Assembly: GCA_017510305.1 (NCBI GenBank) | Contig: JAFWNO010000025.1 | Span: 1 to 17,094, forward strand | Origin: Candidatus Saccharimonadota bacterium | GTDB taxonomy: Bacteria; Patescibacteriota; Saccharimonadia; Saccharimonadales; Saccharimonadaceae | DNA length: 17,094 bases | Direction: 5' to 3' | In this document: one piece after another, positions 1-7,074 of the stretch | Layout of the letters: each line of letters starts with the position of its first letter | Position numbering within the stretch: the first letter of the stretch is position 1 | Translations under genes and position numbers: made by a program | The notes under the pieces: model-generated | Told to the model about the DNA's origin: nothing | The model's database searches: none | What the model saw: only the letters and a program-made list of their open reading frames with translations

Positions 1-114
1 AAGAAGAGGTAATAAGAAAATGAGAACTAAAATTCGTCTGGGGGGGGGGTATAAAAGCTATTTAACTATCTTTCGCGGAACTGCTATTTTGCTTTCCGCA
101 TTTTTGTTGTCTTA
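1..114 (+). repeat. Direct repeat, copy 1: leader and signal-peptide region of surface genes
   Basis: This stretch runs from the ribosome binding site through the signal-peptide codons. It is repeated at 16470-16586 in the same orientation. The copies differ only in a few bases between AAGAAGAGGTAAT and the ATG, and in G-run length (10 against 12). Similarity stops abruptly after GTCTTA, where the mature proteins diverge. The window begins inside this copy, so its promoter is not visible. Confidence 0.95.
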
Positions 115-1825
115 CATTTTTACTTCCATTTTAAGTCCAGTGCAGAATGGTTCTGCCATAGACTGTACGAATGGCACCATTTCTAGTGGCTCCGCCTCAG
201 ACATTTGTGGCACAGATACTACAGATGTCAATGTTTCTATTGAAGGAGCTTGGACTGTCTCGGTATCTTCCTCCGGCACCCTCGGTCTCAACCTTACTCC
301 TAACTCTTCCGGTATATTAAGTACTGTTACGGACAATGTTAATGTTTATACTAATACGCCAAATGGTTATCAGCTTTACTTAAATAGTACTTCTGGCTCT
401 ACTGATATTTACAATAATAATGTATTAGACCAAAATGGTAATTTAGCTAATAATCTACCATCAGGCACCAATACTAATCACTTTGTAGCCACATCTGGCA
501 CTAAAGCATCTCCATCTACCCTAACTAACAACACTTGGGGTTACTCTTTATCCTCCTCTCCTACCACCTTCTCCAAAGTAGAACTAACTAGTACTTCCTT
601 AGACAGTCTTATCTCCACTGGTTCTAAGACTACCGGAGCTGGAGACAATCTACCAGTTACCTATGGCTTCATGGCTGATACTAAACTTACTCCTGGTACT
701 TATTCTACTCAAGTTACCTATACTGCCATTGCTGAAGTCCCAAGTTATAGTCTTTCTAGTCTTTCTCCTTCTCAAATAGCCCTAGGAGACCAAACGGACA
801 AGACCTTTACTATCCTCACTACCGTCCCAGCTAGTGAATTGGGCTTAGGAGACATCACCGCTAAATTCGTCTGGAATGATGGCACTACCACTCATCAAGC
901 AAATCTAAGTAACTGTACTGAAATCACTCAAGCAGTATCGGGCACAAACTACCGTGGAGCATCTTGTTCCTATACTGGCAATCTCCCACTCGGTATCTAT
1001 AATGTAGAATTAACTAGTTCTTGGCATAATGCTACTTACATATTAAACAATGCTCTAGAAATCTACACCAATATGCAATCCTTTACAGCTACCCAATGTA
1101 CTAACCTAGCCGAAAGCACAACAACTTTAGACAACAGAATTACCTTAAAAGATAGTAGAGATGGTAAAGACTATAAAGTAAGCAAGTTAGCTGATGGGAA
1201 TTGTTGGATGGTATCTAACCTAGCCTTAGACGGTGGCAGAACATTACATACCAGTGATTCAAATGTGACACAGGATAGAATATTGCCAGCTAATATTAGT
1301 AATGGGACGGCCTCTGATTGGGATACTGCCCAAATTTACAGCGGCAATGCTAACTCTACTACTACGGATTGTGGCTCGTATGCATATTGCGTATTAAGCG
1401 ACATCAAGTATGGTAATTTGTATAACTGGAATGCTGCTACAGCGACGGTTGGTAAGCAGGCTACCACTAGCACAGTTACAGAATCTGTTTGTCCCAAAGG
1501 TTGGCAATTACCAAACAATACTGGCACTAAGTCATTTAATGGGCTGATGGCAGCTTATCCTAATTTACCCACTACCGATGGCACAGACGGCACCGCAGTT
1601 CAAACCATCCAGCAAGCCCCATTTAATTTTCCGCTCGCTGGCTACTACACTAACTCATCTGTTCATCAAGCTCATCGCGCAACTTACTGGTCTCGTACTA
1701 TCTATACTAGTAACACCAACCGCACATATGACCTTGGGCTCGATTCGGAAAATGGCGGTCTCTATCCTCAGGACAACAACTATAAGTACTACGGATCCTC
1801 TGTCCGCTGCGTCTTCGGCTCTTAA
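20..1825 (+). CDS. Exported FISUMP-domain surface protein, phase-variable, ON state
   Basis: 601-residue exported protein. Residues 11-37 form a basic-then-hydrophobic segment (core TAILLSAFLLSYIF), which looks like a signal peptide or uncleaved N-terminal anchor. Residues 40-235 are a Ser/Thr/Asn-rich beta region. Residues about 241-350 resemble an Ig/TIG-like domain. Residues about 359-601 match the FISUMP (Fibrobacter succinogenes major paralogous) pattern: DGKDYKV, GNCWMVSNL, YNWNAAT, CPKGWQLP, YWSR and terminal SVRCVF. No C-terminal sorting motif is visible. The ATG at 20 follows AAGAAGAGG. Codons 7-10 lie in a run of ten G (40-49), which keeps the frame open. Eleven G would give a stop at once (GTA TAA), and twelve would stop five codons further on. 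Its partner at 16490 shares the first 114 nt. The likely role is a variable adhesin or host-contact protein; that is inferred from export and domain type only. Confidence 0.85.
   Translation: MRTKIRLGGGYKSYLTIFRGTAILLSAFLLSYIFTSILSPVQNGSAIDCTNGTISSGSASDICGTDTTDVNVSIEGAWTVSVSSSGTLGLNLTPNSSGILSTVTDNVNVYTNTPNGYQLYLNSTSGSTDIYNNNVLDQNGNLANNLPSGTNTNHFVATSGTKASPSTLTNNTWGYSLSSSPTTFSKVELTSTSLDSLISTGSKTTGAGDNLPVTYGFMADTKLTPGTYSTQVTYTAIAEVPSYSLSSLSPSQIALGDQTDKTFTILTTVPASELGLGDITAKFVWNDGTTTHQANLSNCTEITQAVSGTNYRGASCSYTGNLPLGIYNVELTSSWHNATYILNNALEIYTNMQSFTATQCTNLAESTTTLDNRITLKDSRDGKDYKVSKLADGNCWMVSNLALDGGRTLHTSDSNVTQDRILPANISNGTASDWDTAQIYSGNANSTTTDCGSYAYCVLSDIKYGNLYNWNAATATVGKQATTSTVTESVCPKGWQLPNNTGTKSFNGLMAAYPNLPTTDGTDGTAVQTIQQAPFNFPLAGYYTNSSVHQAHRATYWSRTIYTSNTNRTYDLGLDSENGGLYPQDNNYKYYGSSVRCVFGS
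40..49 (+). repeat. Poly-G tract (10 G), in-frame contingency locus
   Basis: Ten consecutive G directly follow CGTCT and precede TATAAAAGC. Slipped-strand mispairing at such tracts is the classic cause of translational phase variation. This length keeps the surface protein in frame; either other frame stops within five codons after the tract. Confidence 0.9.
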
Positions 1826-1846
1826 AGCTATAAATGTTTTTCTAAA

Positions 1847-2021
1847 CCCTAGCTATACCTTTTGATTTCATCTACCAGATTTAAAATGTGTCATTTTTAC
1901 ACGCGTTCAGCTAATAAAAAGTTCCCGTTTGACGAAGTCAAACCATAAAGAACTTTTTATAGCGACGAACGCTGTAAAAATGAGCAACAGTTTAAGTCGA
2001 AATCAAAAGGTATAGCTAGGG
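1847..2021. repeat. Long foldback (nested inverted repeat), about 175 nt
   Basis: The outer arms 1847-1869 and 1999-2021 are a perfect 23-bp inverted repeat (CCCTAGCTATACC... against ...GGTATAGCTAGGG). Inside lie CATTTTTACA (1892-1901) with TGTAAAAATG (1973-1982), then TAAAAAGTTC (1915-1924) with GAACTTTTTA (1950-1959), then GTTTGAC (1927-1933) with GTCAAAC (1937-1943) around a GAA loop. The segments between are also partly complementary, so nearly the whole element can fold into one hairpin. It starts 21 nt after the stop of the surface gene. It may be a miniature foldback element or a large terminator. I do not recognise its family. Confidence 0.8.
1915..1959. terminator. Possible bidirectional terminator inside the foldback
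   Basis: Ten-base-pair stem TAAAAAGTTC / GAACTTTTTA capped by the GTTTGAC-GAA-GTCAAAC hairpin. The T run is part of the stem rather than following it, so intrinsic termination is plausible on either strand but not clear-cut. It is the only terminator candidate soon after the surface gene. Confidence 0.4.
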
Positions 2022-2044
2022 CTTAAGAATAACAAACCTTATGC

Positions 2045-2073
2045 TTGCAAACAATCCTCCCCCTTGCTAAAAT
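2045..2073 (+). promoter_or_regulatory. Promoter of the 2080-2364 RNA
   Basis: -35 TTGCAA (2045-2050), a 17-nt spacer, and -10 TAAAAT (2068-2073). Transcription should start near 2080. No credible long reading frame follows. Confidence 0.65.
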
Positions 2074-2225
2074 CAAACTGTTGGTAGCTCACAACACTTA
2101 TAGAACTAAATGAAACCTCAGCGCAGGTGGGGCGATATAAAACCGTGTGGAGTAACACTCGGCGGAGGCTTCATTAAAGCGATCAGTTCTAGGGAGTATC
2201 AGAAGTCTGCCCAGAAAGGAGTTAC

Positions 2226-2285
2226 ATGAGTATAGAATTCTGTCTCATTAAACTCATCTTTCATCGCAAGCGTAAAAGTAAGTGA
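2226..2285 (+). CDS. Possible 19-residue micro-ORF inside the structured RNA
   Basis: ATG at 2226 follows AAAGGAG (2215-2221) by four bases. The frame encodes a short peptide, MSIEFCLIKLIF followed by a basic tail HRKRKSK, and ends in TGA just before the 11-bp hairpin. A hydrophobic-plus-basic micro-peptide could be membrane-active. TGA is used by no confident gene here, which argues against it. The apparent ribosome site may simply be part of the RNA fold. Confidence 0.2.
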   Translation: MSIEFCLIKLIFHRKRKSK

Positions 2286-2296
2286 AAATGAGAAAA

Positions 2297-2322
2297 GGGC
2301 TAGCTGCCTAAGCAGCTAGCCC
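2297..2322. terminator. Perfect 11-bp hairpin, terminator-like on the minus strand
   Basis: GGGCTAGCTGC / GCAGCTAGCCC with a CTAA loop. On the plus strand it is followed by CAACC, with no T run. On the minus strand it is followed by TTTTCTCATTTTC, so it would work better in that direction. It may instead be a 3' stability hairpin of the plus-strand RNA. Confidence 0.5.
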
Positions 2323-2333
2323 CAACCAACAAC

Positions 2334-2364
2334 AGAAACGTGGTTCCTAGAGCTGCGTTTCTTT
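2334..2364 (+). terminator. Weak intrinsic terminator before dnaE
   Basis: AGAAACG (2334-2340) pairs with CGTTTCT (2356-2362) and a short T run follows. This probably ends the structured RNA about 70 nt ahead of the dnaE promoter. Confidence 0.45.
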
Positions 2365-2431
2365 ATATTCCAATTATATATCACTCATGCTAAAATTGCA
2401 ACAGAAAAATCTACTTCCGCCTCCCCATTTG

Positions 2432-2440
2432 TGCTATAAT
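2432..2440 (+). promoter_or_regulatory. Extended -10 promoter of dnaE, leaderless
   Basis: TG-C-TATAAT, with TATAAT at 2435-2440. Only ten bases separate it from the ATG at 2451, so the transcript should begin at or within a few bases of the start codon. No Shine-Dalgarno sequence fits in that space. Confidence 0.75.
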
Positions 2441-2450
2441 TATAAGTAGT

Positions 2451-5400
2451 ATGAGCGATCAGGGAAACAATTTAAAGCCATCCGATTTTGTGCATCTACA
2501 CAATCACACGCACTACTCCCTTCTTGATGGCCTCACCAAAGTCCCAGAGTTAATCAGTTATGTCAAAGACAACGGCATGGAAGCCGTCGCTGTCACAGAC
2601 CACGGCACCATGTCTGGCCTAGTGGAATTATACAAAGAGGCCAAAGCCAAAGACATCCATCCCATTCTCGGCCTAGAGGCTTATGTCGCTGCTCGCCACC
2701 GTACCGATCGTGATCCTGCTCATGATAAAATTCGCTATCATATCACCCTTCTGGCGATGAACGACAAAGGTTTTGAAAATCTTTGCCGCCTCATTTCCGA
2801 AGCAGAAATCACCGGCACCTATTACAAGCCCCGAATAGACCACGAAATCATGGAAAAGTGGAACGAGGGTATAATCTGCCTCTCTGGCTGTGCTAGCTCC
2901 GAGATTTCCTGCGCACTAAAAGATGGCGACATGGCTCGCGCACGCGAATTGGTCGACTGGTATAGTAAAACATACAAAGACAGATTCTATCTAGAAATGC
3001 AAGACCACGGCCACCCAGACTCTCCAACCCACTGGGACGTCCAAAAGAAAATCAACGAGGGTCTTCAAAAAATCTCTAAGGAAACTGGCTTGCCGCTCGT
3101 CGTCACCTGCGACGGTCACTACATCAAGCACGAAGACCAAGACACTCACGAAGTCCTCCTCTGTATCGGCACCGCTAGCAACCTTTCCGACCCTAACCGT
3201 ATGTCCCTTAAAGATTTCCAGCTTCACGTTATCCCACCAGAGGATATCATCAAACGCTGGGGTAAAGATTTCCCAGAGGCGATTAGGAATACTAAAAAAA
3301 TTGCCGAGCGCTGTCAAGTAGAACTACAACTTGGTCGCATATTAATTCCTAAATTCCCCGTCCCAGAGGGTGAAGATGAAAAGTCTTATCTTGACAAATT
3401 AGTATTTCGTGGTCTAGTATTTAGATATACCGATAAGACAGAGGAAGAGGCCAGCAAGATAGAAACAGTAGAGGAATGTCGCAAGCTGCTAGAAAAGGCT
3501 AACAGAAAAGATGCCATTGAAAGAATCGATTATGAATTGTCCGTCGTAGATAAAATGGGCTATAATGGCTACTTCCTCATCGTCCAGGATTTCATTAACT
3601 GGGGCAAAAAGCAGGGAATTATTTACGGCCCAGGGCGTGGCTCTGCTGCTGGCTCCATCCTCGCCTATGCCCTCCGCATTACCGAGCTAGACCCGCTCAA
3701 ATACGACCTACTCTTTGAAAGATTCCTCAATCCAGACCGTATCTCTATGCCAGATATTGATACTGACATCCAAGATACCCGCCGCGACGAGGTGATTGAA
3801 TATTGTACGCAGAAATATGGCAAAGATCGCGTTACAAATATCTGTACTTTTGGCAAAATGATGGGTAAAATGGCCGTGCGCGATGTAGCACGTGTGCTAG
3901 AGGTGCCCTATGCCGAGTCTGATAGAATTGCCAAACTTGTCCCCGATCCGCAGATGGGCCATCACGTGCCACTCGCTAAAGCTATCAAGGAATCTCCAGA
4001 TTTAAAGCAAGAATACGAAACCAACCCGACCGCTAAAGAAGTGATAGATTTTGCTATCCGCCTTGAGGGGACGGTCCGAAGTCATGGTGTCCATGCTTGT
4101 GGCGTTGTTATCGCTCCGGACGATCTTGTCAAATTCCTCCCCTTGGAAGTCTCCCAAAAGGGTCCTATCGCTACCCAATTTCCATCTACTCAGGTTGAGG
4201 AACTTGGCCTACTTAAAATGGACTTTCTCGGCCTGTCTAACCTTTCCGTGATTAATAATGCTCTCCGCATGATTAAAAAAGTTTATAAGGACGATGTAGA
4301 TCTCTATTCCTTGCCCCTAGATGATGAAGAAACTTATAAACTTCTCCAGCGCGCAGAAACTACCGGCGTATTCCAGCTTGAATCAGACGGCATGAAGCGT
4401 TACCTCAAAGATCTCAAAGCCAACAGTTTTGATGATATTATCGCTATGGTGGCCCTCTACCGCCCCGGCCCGATGCAATTCATCGATTCATTTATTCGTA
4501 GAAAACACGGCAAAGAAAAAATCACCTATCTTCATCCGGGCCTCGAAAACTCGCTCAAATCCACCTATGGCATTATGATTTATCAGGAGCAGTTCATGCA
4601 GATTTCGCGCGAGTGGTGTGGCTTTACTGGCGGCCAAGCCGATACTTTAAGGAAAGCCGTCGGTAAAAAGAAGGTAGACCTGATGAATAAGGTGAAACCA
4701 GAGTTTATTGAGGGCGCTATTAAAATTGGTGGCGCCACCGAGGAAATCGCCGAGACTTTCTGGAGTCAGCTGCTAGAATTCGCAAATTATTGTTTCAACA
4801 AGTCTCACGCTGCTTGCTATGCTCTAATCGCCTACTGGACGGCCTACCTCAAGGCGCACTATCCTGATGCTTTCATGGCCGCCCTGATGACTTCTGATAT
4901 GCGCTGGACGGACCGCCTCGCGATTGAAATGGCCGAATGTAAGCGTATGGGTCTGAAAGTCCTCGGCCCAGATATTAACGAGTCTTATGGCGACTTTGGT
5001 ATCGTACCGGGCAAAAAGACTATCCGTTTTGGTCTCTCTGGCATCAAATCCGTCGGTAAGGCATTGGTGGAGAGCATTGTTCTCCCTGAAAGAGATGAAA
5101 ACGGCCCATTTAAATCTGTTTGCGATTTTGCCAAGCGTGTCAATTCCACCAAGTTCAATAAGCGCTCCTGGGAGGCTGCCATCAAGACCGGCGCCTTCGA
5201 CCAAATGGGCGACCGCTCCGATCTACTCTATAATCTCGAGGCTATCCAGGCCTACGGCGCTAAGATCCAAAAGGATAAGGCAGATGGCCAGACAGATTTA
5301 TTTGCCATGATGGGCTCTGCCGGCGAAGTGCCCGAGCCAAAGCTTGTCCCTGCCCCTGCTAAATATTCCGAAAAAGAGCAACTGCTATGGGAGCGGGATC

Positions 5401-6176
5401 TAATGGGGCTATACCTCTCCGCACACCCGCTAGATAAATATGACACCTTCTTTGAAGACCAGACTCACCCTTACGATCTCGTCAAAGCCGAAAACGACGA
5501 AAAAACTATCACTATCGGCGGCATTATTACCAATGTCCGCACGATTCTCACCAAGTCTAATACTAAAATGGCTTTTGTTAAGATTGAAAATAAGTCCGCC
5601 GAGCAGGAAATTATCATCTTTCCGAACACTTTTGAAGAATATGGTGCTAAACTCGTCCAAGATAATGTCATTAAATGCACTGGCCGTATTTCCGCCACCG
5701 ATAAAGATGGCCGCCCCACCCCTGATATCAAGGTATTAGCCGAAAGTATCGAGGTAATCACCGACGAAGTCCTAGAAAATTATCAGTCTACCGGCACCAA
5801 ATTGCCACCTCTTCAGGCCGCGCCCAAAAAGCGTTATTCTAAGAAATCTCGCACCTCTGCCGAGCGCGTATCTTCCGCTACGTCGTCCAGTAATCCTAGC
5901 CCGGTTGAAGAAGTGCCCCGCGTGCCAATTAATCCTCCAGAGGATAATCGCAAAAAACGTCTCTATTGCCTTATCAAAGACCCAAATAATGCCGAGGTCT
6001 TATCGGATATCAAACATCTCTGTGACCAAAACCCAGGCTTCCAAGAAATCATCCTCGTCCTAGAGAATAAAGACAGTAAGACGCCTCTACGCATGCCCTT
6101 TAAAGTGGACGCTTCAGAGGAGTTAATAAAGCCCCTCTCAGACCTCCTCGGCGAGGCTTGCGTAAAAGTCAAATAA
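2451..6176 (+). CDS. dnaE: DNA polymerase III alpha subunit
   Basis: Replicative DNA polymerase, 1241 residues, usual size for DnaE. The N-terminal PHP domain (about 13-290) keeps a full set of metal-ligand candidates: H17, H19, D26, H51, E76, H97, C147, D221 and H223. That matches PHP domains which proofread in other bacteria, so built-in 3'-5' exonuclease activity is likely (inference). The polymerase core carries PDIDTD with D435 and D437, and KMDFLGL with D591, the expected catalytic aspartates. FNKSHAACYALIAYWTAYLKAHYP is the expected finger/HhH-region signature, cited here by its ends FNKSHA and LKAHYP. An OB fold lies around 1020-1100 (TIGGIITNV), followed by a low-complexity linker rich in Ser, Pro and Lys, and a small C-terminal domain. 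It is convergent with the WG-repeat gene at 6209. It appears leaderless, transcribed from an extended -10 promoter. Confidence 0.97.
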   Translation: MSDQGNNLKPSDFVHLHNHTHYSLLDGLTKVPELISYVKDNGMEAVAVTDHGTMSGLVELYKEAKAKDIHPILGLEAYVAARHRTDRDPAHDKIRYHITLLAMNDKGFENLCRLISEAEITGTYYKPRIDHEIMEKWNEGIICLSGCASSEISCALKDGDMARARELVDWYSKTYKDRFYLEMQDHGHPDSPTHWDVQKKINEGLQKISKETGLPLVVTCDGHYIKHEDQDTHEVLLCIGTASNLSDPNRMSLKDFQLHVIPPEDIIKRWGKDFPEAIRNTKKIAERCQVELQLGRILIPKFPVPEGEDEKSYLDKLVFRGLVFRYTDKTEEEASKIETVEECRKLLEKANRKDAIERIDYELSVVDKMGYNGYFLIVQDFINWGKKQGIIYGPGRGSAAGSILAYALRITELDPLKYDLLFERFLNPDRISMPDIDTDIQDTRRDEVIEYCTQKYGKDRVTNICTFGKMMGKMAVRDVARVLEVPYAESDRIAKLVPDPQMGHHVPLAKAIKESPDLKQEYETNPTAKEVIDFAIRLEGTVRSHGVHACGVVIAPDDLVKFLPLEVSQKGPIATQFPSTQVEELGLLKMDFLGLSNLSVINNALRMIKKVYKDDVDLYSLPLDDEETYKLLQRAETTGVFQLESDGMKRYLKDLKANSFDDIIAMVALYRPGPMQFIDSFIRRKHGKEKITYLHPGLENSLKSTYGIMIYQEQFMQISREWCGFTGGQADTLRKAVGKKKVDLMNKVKPEFIEGAIKIGGATEEIAETFWSQLLEFANYCFNKSHAACYALIAYWTAYLKAHYPDAFMAALMTSDMRWTDRLAIEMAECKRMGLKVLGPDINESYGDFGIVPGKKTIRFGLSGIKSVGKALVESIVLPERDENGPFKSVCDFAKRVNSTKFNKRSWEAAIKTGAFDQMGDRSDLLYNLEAIQAYGAKIQKDKADGQTDLFAMMGSAGEVPEPKLVPAPAKYSEKEQLLWERDLMGLYLSAHPLDKYDTFFEDQTHPYDLVKAENDEKTITIGGIITNVRTILTKSNTKMAFVKIENKSAEQEIIIFPNTFEEYGAKLVQDNVIKCTGRISATDKDGRPTPDIKVLAESIEVITDEVLENYQSTGTKLPPLQAAPKKRYSKKSRTSAERVSSATSSSNPSPVEEVPRVPINPPEDNRKKRLYCLIKDPNNAEVLSDIKHLCDQNPGFQEIILVLENKDSKTPLRMPFKVDASEELIKPLSDLLGEACVKVK

Positions 6177-6201
6177 AAATCGCCCAAGTAAAACTTGAGC
6201 G
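6174..6201 (-). terminator. Intrinsic terminator of WG-repeat gene 1
   Basis: On the minus strand CGCTCAAG-TTTTA-CTTGGGCG is followed by ATTTTTATTT. The T run reaches the dnaE stop codon. The same stem recurs at 7045-7067 and 10594-10616. Confidence 0.8.
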
Positions 6202-6208
6202 GTAAGAA

Positions 6209-6988
6209 CTATTGCGGGCGATAAACTTTTGCCTTCATATCATCATCAATGTCGCGAAACTCCCCAATCTCCCAATAAATATTTCCATATTCAACGCTCT
6301 TCGAAAACAGCCTATGTCTCCCTAGCTCATCCATGTAATAGATATGAATTGCGTAATTATTGGTATTAAAACCATGGCCGTCTGGGTTATTGACTATGAA
6401 AACATTAGAGTATCTATTCAATCGCCTAATCTGATAACATTCGCCATGGTATACCACCGTGCCATCGCGATAGAATACCTCAATACAACAATTCGAATAG
6501 CCCAGAATACGATTAAACTCTCTGCATGAAACCACTGCAACATTATAATCGTGGCTTGGTCTATATTCTGAAAAGCCAAGATAATAATCATCAAGTAGTA
6601 ATTTCCCCTCATTGACTATATTCCAGCGATAGTTGGGCAGAGAACGAAACTCATTGGGTGCGTATTTACCGCATAGACAGTAGTCGCCATAGAAACCGCA
6701 TAATAACTCTACAGTATCCCATTGGGGCTGAAAAACTATTTCACCAGATGGCCACCTTGCCAGACCATATTTTTTGGTGTCCCTATCGACAAACCTAACT
6801 AAGTTCGCTACAATATCATGACTTCCTCTCAGTAGTAGATGCTCACCAATAAACGAAAACGGAAATACTACCTGATTATTACTTGTGATGACTCCGCTCT
6901 TGCCGATATCGTCGTAAATATGTTCGTCGGGTTTGCCTTGATTGATGATGTGCCTTTTCGCAATAGTAAAGGTTCTTTTCTTCGCCAT
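6209..6988 (-). CDS. WG-repeat protein 1, unknown function
   Basis: 259 residues, beginning MAKKRTFTIAKRH. It carries one clear WG-type beta repeat at residues about 73-93 (KYGLARWPSGEIVFQPQW). The rest is rich in Tyr, Arg and Asn and is probably all-beta. Residues IRRLNRYSNVF near the C-terminus match IRRIRGYENTF in the neighbour at 7075, and the N-terminal NQGKPDEHIYDD resembles NRGEENEHVYDS in the gene at 8686, so these are paralogues. There is no signal peptide or membrane segment. The ribosome site AAAGGAGGAGGTGAT is an almost complete anti-16S match. It has its own extended -10 promoter and terminator, so it is a one-gene unit. It ends in TAG, like all four WG genes. WG repeats are known as a fold family with no single assigned function. 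Confidence 0.8.
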   Translation of the reverse strand: MAKKRTFTIAKRHIINQGKPDEHIYDDIGKSGVITSNNQVVFPFSFIGEHLLLRGSHDIVANLVRFVDRDTKKYGLARWPSGEIVFQPQWDTVELLCGFYGDYCLCGKYAPNEFRSLPNYRWNIVNEGKLLLDDYYLGFSEYRPSHDYNVAVVSCREFNRILGYSNCCIEVFYRDGTVVYHGECYQIRRLNRYSNVFIVNNPDGHGFNTNNYAIHIYYMDELGRHRLFSKSVEYGNIYWEIGEFRDIDDDMKAKVYRPQ

Positions 6989-6992
6989 TTTA

Positions 6993-7007
6993 TCACCTCC
7001 TCCTTTG
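6993..7007 (-). promoter_or_regulatory. Very strong ribosome binding site of WG gene 1
   Basis: On the minus strand AAAGGAGGAGGTGA precedes ATG 6988. The surrounding leader (TTTTTTCCGCTATCAAAGG) resembles the leaders of the WG genes at 7075 and 10225. Confidence 0.85.
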
Positions 7008-7028
7008 ATAGCGGAAAAAACTAAGATA

Positions 7029-7037
7029 ATTTTAGCA
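7029..7037 (-). promoter_or_regulatory. Extended -10 promoter of WG gene 1, fused to an upstream terminator
   Basis: On the minus strand TG-C-TAAAAT, with TAAAAT complementary to 7029-7034. It begins directly at the end of the T run that terminates the upstream WG gene, so the stop and start signals for transcription touch. Confidence 0.7.
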
Positions 7038-7038
7038 T

Positions 7039-7067
7039 AAAAATCCGCCCAAGTAAAACTTGAGCGG
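7039..7067 (-). terminator. Intrinsic terminator of WG-repeat gene 2
   Basis: On the minus strand CCGCTCAAG-TTTTA-CTTGGGCGG is followed by ATTTTT. The stem is nine pairs including one G-T wobble, and lies eight bases after the TAG stop. Confidence 0.85.
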
Positions 7068-7074
7068 AATAAAA

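Larger units (their letters stand above)
2080..2364 (+). ncRNA. Probable structured non-coding RNA, class not recognised
   Basis: A gene-free stretch with a good promoter just upstream and dense helix potential. AGAACT near 2102 can pair with AGTTCT near 2186. Just inside, AATGAAACCTC can pair with GAGGCTTCATT with one mismatch. CCGTGT...ACACTCGG forms a further hairpin. ATGAG/CTCAT encloses AGAATTCT. A perfect 11-bp hairpin lies at 2297-2322 and a 7-bp hairpin with a short T run at 2334-2364. TTCTAGG in the middle could pair with CCTAGA near the 3' end. I looked for tmRNA, RNase P, SRP and 6S signatures and did not find them. It could be a standalone sRNA, or a leader for the 19-codon frame at 2226. 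Ends are approximate. Confidence 0.55.

Noticed and set aside
1578-1865. 95-codon plus-strand frame at the end of the first surface gene
   Set aside because: It lies in another frame of a Ser/Thr-rich coding region with no start signals. The FISUMP-like frame explains the sequence.
2080-2364. Naming the RNA as tmRNA, RNase P, SRP or 6S RNA
   Set aside because: I found neither tRNA-like ends with CCA, nor the RNase P core, nor the SRP apical loop, nor a 6S-like open-promoter helix.
2991-5761. Several open frames of 60-126 codons on both strands within dnaE
   Set aside because: They are overlapped by a long gene with complete family motifs, lack ribosome sites and match no family I recognise.
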